From Chthoniobacterales bacterium (lineage in GTDB: Bacteria; Verrucomicrobiota; Verrucomicrobiia; Chthoniobacterales; UBA10450), in the NCBI GenBank assembly GCA_013695925.1, contig JACCZO010000046.1, positions 1 through 12,995 on the forward strand: a stretch of 12,995 nt of DNA, in the 5' to 3' direction. Below are positions 7,869-12,995 of this stretch, piece after piece. The stretch's first letter is position 1; each line of letters starts with the position of its first letter. The position numbers were made by a program, and so were the translations under genes. The notes under the pieces are model-generated. The model was not told where the DNA came from. It saw only the letters and a list, made by a program, of their open reading frames with translations, and searched no databases.

Positions 7869-10067
7869 ATGAAAGCGTTTCTCGCCCTTCTCAAAATCGA
7901 CCTCAAGCTCGCCGCCCGAAACCGGACGGTGCTCTTTTTTAACTTCTTCTTCCCCCTCATGTTTTTCTTCGTTTTTGCCCAGATGTTCGACGCCAATCAG
8001 GGCTCGGCCATTCTTCAGGTGGTGGCGATGGTGGTCGTCCTCGGCATTCTCGGGAACGGGCTTTTCGGCGCGGGCATGCGCGCGGTCCAGGAGCGCGAGG
8101 AGAACGTGCTCCGCCGCTACAAAGTGACGCCGATCACGCCGGTGCCGCTCCTCGCCGCCTCGATGATCACCGGGGTAGTGCTCTTCGTTCCGAGTGTGGT
8201 GCTGATTCTTTTTCTGGCGCACCAATTCTACGGAATGCCGATCCCGGGGCAGCTCGTCTCGCTTCTTGTTTTCGTCTGTCTCGGGGCGGTCGCCTTCCGT
8301 TCGTTAGGCCTGATCGTCGCCGCGGTCGTGAATTCCTCGCAGGAAAGCAACATTCTCATCCAGCCGATCTACATGGCGATGCTCTTCCTCAGCGGCGCGA
8401 CCATCCCGATCACGTTCATGCCGCATTGGTTGCAGAATGTTACGCAGTTCATCCCGGCGACTTACCTCATGACCGGGATCGGCGGGATCATGCAGCGCGG
8501 AGAAACGCTCATGGCGAATTGGCTCTCGGTCGTGGCCCTTCTTCTCACCACCGTGGTCGGGACTTTCATCGCGACGAAACTTTTCCGCTGGGAGAAAGAA
8601 GAGAAACTGCGCGCCTCGGCCAAGCTCTGGGTGCTGGTGGTGTTACTGCCATTCATGATCCTGGGCGCTTATCAGGCGTGGAGTCAGCATGACCTCGTAA
8701 AAGCGCGCATCCTCGCGCGCGACATGCGGCGCGGCCAGACCTGGCTGATCCAGAACGCGCGCATTTTTGTGGGCAACGGCAAGGTGATCGAGTCGGGGGC
8801 GGTCTTGATCAAGAGCGGCAAGATCGCCGAGGTCTACGACGGCACGTTTCCCGACGCGAAAACGCTCAACGCCGAGGCGATCGATGGCGCGGGGAAGACC
8901 GTCCTGCCCGGGCTGATCGACATGCATGTGCATATCGGCGGCCCCGGCGGCTTCTACGATGATTGGTCGAAGTTCGACCCAGCGAAAGCGAACGAGCGCG
9001 CCCTCGCAGCCTACCTCTATTGCGGTGTCACCGCGGTCCGCAGCGTCGGCGATAAAGTCGATGACATGATCAAGCTGCGGGATCGCTTTAACAGCGGCGA
9101 ACGATTAGGCACCGAGCTCTTTCTTTGCGGTCCCCTCTTCACCGCTGAAGGCGGACACGGGACGGAGTACGCGAAGAACATGCCGGAGATGGCGCGCGTC
9201 GGTTTCGATGCGCAATTCCTTCGCCTTCCGAAATCACCAGAGGAAGCGCGCAAGCAGGTGGACGAACTGGCGGCCAGGGGCGTGAACGCGATCAAAGGCG
9301 TCCTCGAGGGGGGAGTACCGGGTTACACCTTCCAACGGATGGACCTCGCTCTGCTCGGCGCGGTGGTCGAGGAAGCGCACGCGAAGAACTTGCCCGCCTC
9401 GATCCACACCGGCGACGCGCGCGACGTGGCCGAGGCGGTGTCGTTAGGCGCGGACTCGATCGAACACGGTTCTTTCCGCGATGAAATTCCCGAGGCCACG
9501 ATCGCGGAGATGAAGGCGAAGGGGATCGCGTTCGATCCCACCCTGAGCGTGGTGGAAGGCCTGGCGGATTTTTCGAAGGGGAAGACCGATCTGCTCAAAA
9601 GGTCGTTAGTCCAGCAGGTCACGACGAAGGAGCTGCTCACTGGCACGGAGCACGCCGCGAGCAGCGCGGAGACGAAATCGATGCGCGACGGGCTGAGCCA
9701 TTACCCGCTCTCGATGGAGATCGGTGGCCGCAATCTGCGCAAGGCCTGGCAGGCCGGCGTCATGCTCGTGACTGGCTCGGACGCAGGAAATTTTCTCGTG
9801 TTCCATGGGCCGACCGTGCAGCGCGAGATTGAGCTTTGGGTGGCGGCGGGAATTCCGCCGGCGGTCCCCCTCCAGGCCGCCACCGGAAACGCGGCCCGGC
9901 TCCTGCGCGCCGCGAATCGCATCGGCACGATCGAAAAAGGGAAAGAAGCGTCGCTCCTCGTGGTCGACGGCAACCCGTTGCAGGACGTGCGCGCGCTCTC
10001 CTCGATCTCGAATGTCTTCCTCAAGGGCGAGCGGGTCCGGCGAACCGAGATCTTCGAGCAGAAGTAA
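7869..10067 (+). CDS. ABC-2 permease fused to a metal-dependent amidohydrolase
   Basis: One uninterrupted frame of 732 residues joins two proteins. Residues 1 to about 242 are an ABC-2-type permease with hydrophobic segments near 23-40, 47-70, 94-120, 129-154, 162-182 and 216-238, the partner for the ATPase upstream. A seventh helix (KLWVLVVLLPFMILG, about 252-270) links to an amidohydrolase domain from about 287 onward, of the imidazolonepropionase/prolidase-like group. Its metal ligands all look intact: His353 and His355 (HVH), Lys476 (NAIKG), His513 (SIHTGD), His533 (SIEHGSF) and Asp638 (TGSDAG). If the permease keeps the usual six helices with both ends inside, the extra helix would put the hydrolase on the periplasmic side; that topology is inferred. 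The extra helix may be the signal anchor of a formerly separate hydrolase. There is no clear Shine-Dalgarno before ATG 7869. Motif copies at 8301 and 9441 encode Ser-Leu-Gly. The reaction is unknown; peptide or lactam-like amide hydrolysis is possible. A lost stop codon or assembly error is an alternative explanation for the fusion. Confidence 0.88.
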   Translation: MKAFLALLKIDLKLAARNRTVLFFNFFFPLMFFFVFAQMFDANQGSAILQVVAMVVVLGILGNGLFGAGMRAVQEREENVLRRYKVTPITPVPLLAASMITGVVLFVPSVVLILFLAHQFYGMPIPGQLVSLLVFVCLGAVAFRSLGLIVAAVVNSSQESNILIQPIYMAMLFLSGATIPITFMPHWLQNVTQFIPATYLMTGIGGIMQRGETLMANWLSVVALLLTTVVGTFIATKLFRWEKEEKLRASAKLWVLVVLLPFMILGAYQAWSQHDLVKARILARDMRRGQTWLIQNARIFVGNGKVIESGAVLIKSGKIAEVYDGTFPDAKTLNAEAIDGAGKTVLPGLIDMHVHIGGPGGFYDDWSKFDPAKANERALAAYLYCGVTAVRSVGDKVDDMIKLRDRFNSGERLGTELFLCGPLFTAEGGHGTEYAKNMPEMARVGFDAQFLRLPKSPEEARKQVDELAARGVNAIKGVLEGGVPGYTFQRMDLALLGAVVEEAHAKNLPASIHTGDARDVAEAVSLGADSIEHGSFRDEIPEATIAEMKAKGIAFDPTLSVVEGLADFSKGKTDLLKRSLVQQVTTKELLTGTEHAASSAETKSMRDGLSHYPLSMEIGGRNLRKAWQAGVMLVTGSDAGNFLVFHGPTVQREIELWVAAGIPPAVPLQAATGNAARLLRAANRIGTIEKGKEASLLVVDGNPLQDVRALSSISNVFLKGERVRRTEIFEQK

Positions 10068-10072
10068 TTCCC

Positions 10073-10564
10073 CTAACGATAACGCAGTTGAATCAAGCGC
10101 GGCTCCGGTGTCCGCACCACGACAAACAGGTTGTCGAAATCAGACTCGGCGCCGGCGACACGGGAGGAGGCGACGAGCGCGTTGATGATCTGCGGCAGGG
10201 TGTTGGAATGTCCCACCACGAGGACATTGCCCCGGGCGGTTCTTAGTTTTCGGAGTAACGATCTGAAATCGTCGCCCTGAATAACTTCCGGTCGAATCCC
10301 TAACGACACGGCGAGCGGCCTGGCCGTTTCCCGGGTACGCTTGTATTCGCTCGTGTAAATCGCGCTGATTTTCGCGTCTCGCAGCGCCGCCGCCAGGGAT
10401 TGCGCGCGCGCTTGCCCCGCTTCCGAGAGCCCGGTGTCGGAGGGGACATGTCCGCTGATCGCCGCGCGCTCGGCATGGCGGACGAGAAAGATGACCGGTG
10501 GCTCGGCCCGCGCCGCGGTGGCGAGAAGGCCGGCGAAAAGCAAAAGGATAAGTCGATTGATCAT
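10073..10564 (-). CDS. Secreted histidine phosphatase family protein (SixA/PGAM-like)
   Basis: This 163-residue protein of the histidine phosphatase superfamily removes phosphate through a phosphohistidine intermediate. The nucleophile is His30 in FLVRHAE, the second catalytic histidine is His119 in VVGHSNT, and the TSEYKRTRET segment (71-80) supplies the conserved arginine and glutamate. Residues 1-20 (MINRLILLLFAGLLATAARA, followed by EPP) form a clear signal peptide, so the mature enzyme should be periplasmic or membrane-tethered, unlike cytoplasmic SixA. I chose ATG 10564; the frame continues upstream to 11374 only as an antisense read of the dioxygenase gene. Its TAG stop lies inside a CCTAACGA motif (10072-10079) and is five bases from the convergent hydrolase stop. 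Another motif copy (10299) encodes Ser-Leu-Gly. The physiological substrate is not identifiable. Confidence 0.88.
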   Translation of the reverse strand: MINRLILLLFAGLLATAARAEPPVIFLVRHAERAAISGHVPSDTGLSEAGQARAQSLAAALRDAKISAIYTSEYKRTRETARPLAVSLGIRPEVIQGDDFRSLLRKLRTARGNVLVVGHSNTLPQIINALVASSRVAGAESDFDNLFVVVRTPEPRLIQLRYR

Positions 10565-10645
10565 ACAGGTCGCCCAGTTTTGCAGAGGAGGATGATTTGA
10601 AAAGATTCCTTTTTTCCCCGGCCACCGCCTGCGCGAGATTGCCGG
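10565..10645. promoter_or_regulatory. Divergent intergenic region with AT-rich patch
   Basis: These 81 bases lie between the divergent phosphatase and dioxygenase genes and should carry both promoters. The strip 10592-10615 is markedly AT-rich for this DNA and may hold a -10 region, but I find no convincing paired promoter elements in either direction. Confidence 0.4.
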
Positions 10646-11590
10646 ATGCAGCCGATCTCTGGACTCCATCATGTCACGGCCATCGCCGGACCCGCGCAGG
10701 AGAATCTCGATTTTTACGCCGGCGTGCTCGGGATGCGCCTGGTCAAGAAAAGCGTCAACCAGGATGATCCGGGCACCTATCATCTCTTCTATGCCGATGC
10801 CGAGGGTCACCCGGGTACCGACCTGACTTTTTTCCCGTGGGCGCAACTCGCTCCGCATCAGGAAGGCCATGGCTTGAGTACGGAAGTCTCGCTCGCGGTG
10901 CCGCCGGGCAGCCTCGGTTTTTGGAGCGGGCGACTCGCTCGTTACGGGATCAAAATCAATTCGCCCGAAGTCCGTTTTGGGCAGCACGTCCTGCCCTTGG
11001 TCGATCCCCACGGCCTCCGGCTCGCGCTTACGGAAAGCCAGAGTTCGCCAGGCCGTTCCTTCACTCCGTGGGAGAGAAGTCCGATCCCGGTCGAGCATCA
11101 GATTCGCGGCCTGGAAAGTGCGCGCCTCGTCGAGCACGACCTTGCGCCAACCCTTTCGTTTCTCCGCGACGGACTCGGGTTCCGGGAAATCGGGGTGGAG
11201 AACGGGTGGACTCGTTATGCGCTGGGCGAGGGGACTTCCGGCCAATATCTCGAGCTGCGCGCGGAGCCGGGCGCGCGGCGTGGAGCGTGGGGCACTGGGA
11301 GCGTCCATCACATCGCCTGGCGGATGCGGGACGACGCGCACGAGCTCGCGGTGCGGCAAAACGTGGCGGAGCACGGCGCGGAGCCAACGCCGGTGATCGA
11401 TCGCTTCTGGTTCAAATCCGTTTATTTTCGTGAGCCCGGCGGGGTGCTTTTTGAGCTGGCGACGGACGGGCCCGGTTTTGGCGTGGACGAAGGTCAGGCC
11501 ACGCTCGGGGAGTCGCTCGTGCTTCCCCCATGGCTGGAAGGCGAGCGGAGCGCGATCGAAGCCGCGCTGCCGAAACTCACGGCGCCGTGA
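10646..11590 (+). CDS. VOC-superfamily ring-cleaving dioxygenase (MhqO/PcpA-like)
   Basis: This cytoplasmic metal-dependent dioxygenase of 314 residues is built from two vicinal-oxygen-chelate modules (about 4-130 and 152-280). It resembles the MhqO/YdfO and PcpA group that opens hydroquinone-type rings or detoxifies quinones. The expected metal ligands are visible: His9 in GLHHVTAI, His222 in SVHHIAW and Glu270 in VLFELATDGPGF. The length matches the usual 310-320 residues. The start ATG 10646 gives the family N-terminus directly; there is no strong Shine-Dalgarno. It is transcribed divergently from the phosphatase, and an ATP-grasp-like gene follows after 48 bp, perhaps in the same transcript. 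The exact substrate (hydroquinone, chlorinated hydroquinone or another) cannot be read from sequence. Many genomes carry such genes annotated only as glyoxalase-family proteins. Confidence 0.87.
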   Translation: MQPISGLHHVTAIAGPAQENLDFYAGVLGMRLVKKSVNQDDPGTYHLFYADAEGHPGTDLTFFPWAQLAPHQEGHGLSTEVSLAVPPGSLGFWSGRLARYGIKINSPEVRFGQHVLPLVDPHGLRLALTESQSSPGRSFTPWERSPIPVEHQIRGLESARLVEHDLAPTLSFLRDGLGFREIGVENGWTRYALGEGTSGQYLELRAEPGARRGAWGTGSVHHIAWRMRDDAHELAVRQNVAEHGAEPTPVIDRFWFKSVYFREPGGVLFELATDGPGFGVDEGQATLGESLVLPPWLEGERSAIEAALPKLTAP

Positions 11591-11638
11591 TTCCCGGTTG
11601 AACGCGGCGGGCGAGGCATCGAAACTTGCGAGGCCTTC

Positions 11639-12952
11639 ATGCTAACGGAAATCGATCGTCTGACCGCCATCCGCGAAGCCCGCCCGGAGGAAAGCCTCTT
11701 CGCCGCGAAAGATTGGCTTCTTTCACCCGAGCCCTTCGCGATCGATGAAAAGAGCCGGCGCGATCTCGAGCGACTCGGCCATCAGCTTTTCGTTTTCCAG
11801 CGCGCCTGCAATCAGCTCTACCAGCAAAGCGTCAAGGGTAAGCAGCCCGCCTGGGTGGCGCGCTATCTCGATATCGGGAAGCCGGCCGAGCTGATCGAGT
11901 TTTCGCGCCGGAAAGAATTTCGTGATGAACTTCCGCGAGTCATCCGTCCGGATCTCGTCCTGACTGACGAAGGCTGGACGATCGCGGAAGTCGATTCGGT
12001 GCCGGGCGGGATCGGATTGACCGCGTGGTTGAATCAAACCTACGCGGGGCTTGGCTCCGAGGTGATCGGCGGGGCGGACGGAATGCTCGATGGTTTCGCG
12101 ACGGTTCTGCCCCGGGGCGGCGATATCGTTATCTCGCAGGAATCGGCCACCTATCGCCCGGAGATGGAATGGATCGTTAGGCATCTCAACGAGCGTTTTC
12201 CCGAGCGTTCCTGGAAGGTGGAAGCGGCCGAGCATTATCAGCCCCAACCCGGGCGCGATGTTTACCGGTTCTTCGAGCTGTTCGATCTGCCGAATCTGCC
12301 TGGCATCACCACGCTGATCGAGACGGCGGGGCAAGGCGAGCTCATGGTCACGCCGCCCTTCAAGCCGTACCTCGAAGAGAAGATGTGGTTCGCGTTTTTC
12401 TGGCTCCAGCCGCTACGCGATTTCTGGCGGCGGGAGCTAGGAGATAAGTATTTTCGGACCCTTCAGAAAATCATTCCGTATACTTGGATTCTCGATCCGA
12501 CGCCGTTGCCGCAGCATGCCGTCATTCCGCGGCTGGAGATCCACGATTGGCAGGAAGCGGCGCGCTTTAGTCAGACGGAGCGCGATCTTTTGCTCAAAGT
12601 GAGCGGGTTCTCGCCGTTAGGCTGGGGCAGCCGGGGCGTGGCCCTCGGCTCCGATCTGCCGCATGCGGAATGGCAGCAGCGGATCACCGATGCCCTGGCC
12701 GGTTTTGAGCGCGAACCGACCATTATGCAGCGTTTTCACAAAGGTCGCTTGTTCGATCATCCGTATTGGGACGCGGCGACCGATGAGCTTACGACGATGC
12801 GGGGGCGGGTGCGCCTTTGTCCTTATTACTTTGTCGAACCGCAGAATGTGACCCTGCGCGGCGCGCTCGCGACCATCTGTCCGGCCGACAAGAAGCTTCT
12901 GCACGGGATGAGCGACGCGATTCTCGTCCCGAGCTGCTTCGCAGAACCGTAG
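11639..12952 (+). CDS. ATP-grasp-like protein of unknown substrate (437 residues)
   Basis: I do not recognise a named enzyme, but several features recall ATP-grasp ligases, including the circularly permuted or glutathionylspermidine-synthase-like types. A pre-ATP-grasp-like segment IRPDLVLTDEGWTIAEVDS (102-120) is followed by PGGIG. A Lys-then-glycine-rich loop KVSGFSPLGWGSRGVALG spans 320-337. A PTIMQRFHKG strand-turn (360-369) sits where the ATP-binding lid segment is expected, and VRLCPYYFV (391-399) precedes RGALATICP. No signal peptide or membrane helix is present, so it should be cytoplasmic. The start at ATG 11639 has a GAGG five bases upstream. It lies 48 bp after the dioxygenase and could share its mRNA. 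A motif copy at 12174 encodes Val-Arg and a variant at 12614 encodes Pro-Leu-Gly. The CDS is certain; the ATP-grasp assignment is moderate and the substrate unknown. Confidence 0.8.
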   Translation: MLTEIDRLTAIREARPEESLFAAKDWLLSPEPFAIDEKSRRDLERLGHQLFVFQRACNQLYQQSVKGKQPAWVARYLDIGKPAELIEFSRRKEFRDELPRVIRPDLVLTDEGWTIAEVDSVPGGIGLTAWLNQTYAGLGSEVIGGADGMLDGFATVLPRGGDIVISQESATYRPEMEWIVRHLNERFPERSWKVEAAEHYQPQPGRDVYRFFELFDLPNLPGITTLIETAGQGELMVTPPFKPYLEEKMWFAFFWLQPLRDFWRRELGDKYFRTLQKIIPYTWILDPTPLPQHAVIPRLEIHDWQEAARFSQTERDLLLKVSGFSPLGWGSRGVALGSDLPHAEWQQRITDALAGFEREPTIMQRFHKGRLFDHPYWDAATDELTTMRGRVRLCPYYFVEPQNVTLRGALATICPADKKLLHGMSDAILVPSCFAEP

Positions 12953-12995
12953 CCGTGGTCGCTGACCCCGGTCGGCCTCGGCATCGCTCCGGAAC
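12953..12995. other. Right edge, small palindromes, possible start of a repeat
   Basis: After the TAG at 12950-12952 the sequence holds overlapping palindromes: GGTC-GCT-GACC (12957-12967) and GACC-CC-GGTC (12964-12973). They could be the truncated edge of a palindromic repeat or part of a terminator. The window ends before this can be judged, and no gene start is visible. Confidence 0.3.

Larger units (their letters stand above)
167..12181. repeat. Dispersed 8/9-mer motif (G)CCTAACGA, 16 exact copies
   Basis: Exact CCTAACGA copies on the plus strand start at 381, 1524, 2944, 3376, 4330, 5394, 6227, 10072 and 10299. Copies on the minus strand (read as TCGTTAGG on plus) start at 167, 2396, 6652, 7539, 8301, 9441 and 12174. 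Twelve of the 16 carry a leading G, giving GCCTAACGA. One-base variants occur at 4637 (CCTAACGG), 9603 (TCGTTAGT) and 12614 (CCGTTAGG), and a looser one near 9102 (CGATTAGGC). Most CTAA/TTAG tetramers in the window are inside this motif, although that tetramer is otherwise scarce here. The copies lie in genes of both strands, in several frames and over stop codons, so selection acts on DNA rather than protein. Function unknown; see findings. Confidence 0.9.

Noticed and set aside
10586..10600. AGGAGG directly followed by ATG-ATT-TGA in the phosphatase/dioxygenase gap, resembling a minimal leader ORF.
   Set aside because: The Shine-Dalgarno-like sequence has no spacing to the ATG and the frame is two codons; it is most likely coincidence in the AT-rich patch.
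10565..11374. Long N-terminal extension of the minus-strand phosphatase frame, about 270 extra residues.
   Set aside because: It runs antisense through the dioxygenase gene, which has intact metal ligands, and the true N-terminus is a clear signal peptide starting at 10564.
1..12995. CRISPR array, tRNA or rRNA genes.
   Set aside because: No regularly spaced direct repeats, no tRNA-like cloverleaf with a TTCGA-type T-loop, and no conserved rRNA segments were seen. The cloverleaf at 6696-6831 has far too long a stem and no tRNA features.

Overview
The window is GC-rich bacterial DNA (roughly 60-65% G+C by eye) with tightly packed genes on both strands. Gene content (an envelope lipoprotein acyltransferase, a signal-peptide-bearing phosphatase, two ABC-2 exporters) points to a diderm bacterium. 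The overall style, with structured palindromic repeats between genes and the small basic protein beside lnt, suggests a soil Verrucomicrobiota member (Chthoniobacterales-like). That placement is an impression, not a demonstrated assignment.

Layout, left to right. Positions 1-169 hold no gene I can support. On the minus strand lies a two-gene ABC exporter: ATPase (start 2607) followed by a 522-residue ABC-2-type permease, coupled by an ATGA overlap. Divergently, on the plus strand, come a phosphoglucomutase/phosphomannomutase (2695-4641), a 102-residue protein of unknown function (4683-4991) and apolipoprotein N-acyltransferase lnt (4998-6674). A 136-bp cloverleaf-like inverted-repeat element (6696-6831) separates lnt from a second ABC exporter. 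That exporter has an ATPase (6849-7775), a short three-way-junction repeat (7805-7857), and a 732-residue protein that fuses an ABC-2 permease to a complete metal-dependent amidohydrolase (7869-10067). Convergent to this is a secreted histidine phosphatase (10073-10564, minus). Divergent from the phosphatase are a two-domain VOC ring-cleaving dioxygenase (10646-11590) and a 437-residue ATP-grasp-like protein of unknown substrate (11639-12952). The last 43 bases contain small palindromes that may be the edge of another repeat.

The genes do not form one pathway. They are mostly housekeeping or envelope functions (sugar-phosphate metabolism, lipoprotein maturation, export, quinone/aromatic handling).

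The most striking signal is not a gene. The non-palindromic 8-mer CCTAACGA / TCGTTAGG, usually as the 9-mer GCCTAACGA, occurs 16 times exactly in 13 kb, about once per 0.8 kb. It falls on both strands, in several reading frames and across gene ends, against roughly 0.3-0.4 expected by chance. The density and distribution resemble the DNA uptake sequences of Neisseria and Haemophilus. It may be an undescribed uptake or chromosome-organising motif. The second notable item is the permease-amidohydrolase fusion.
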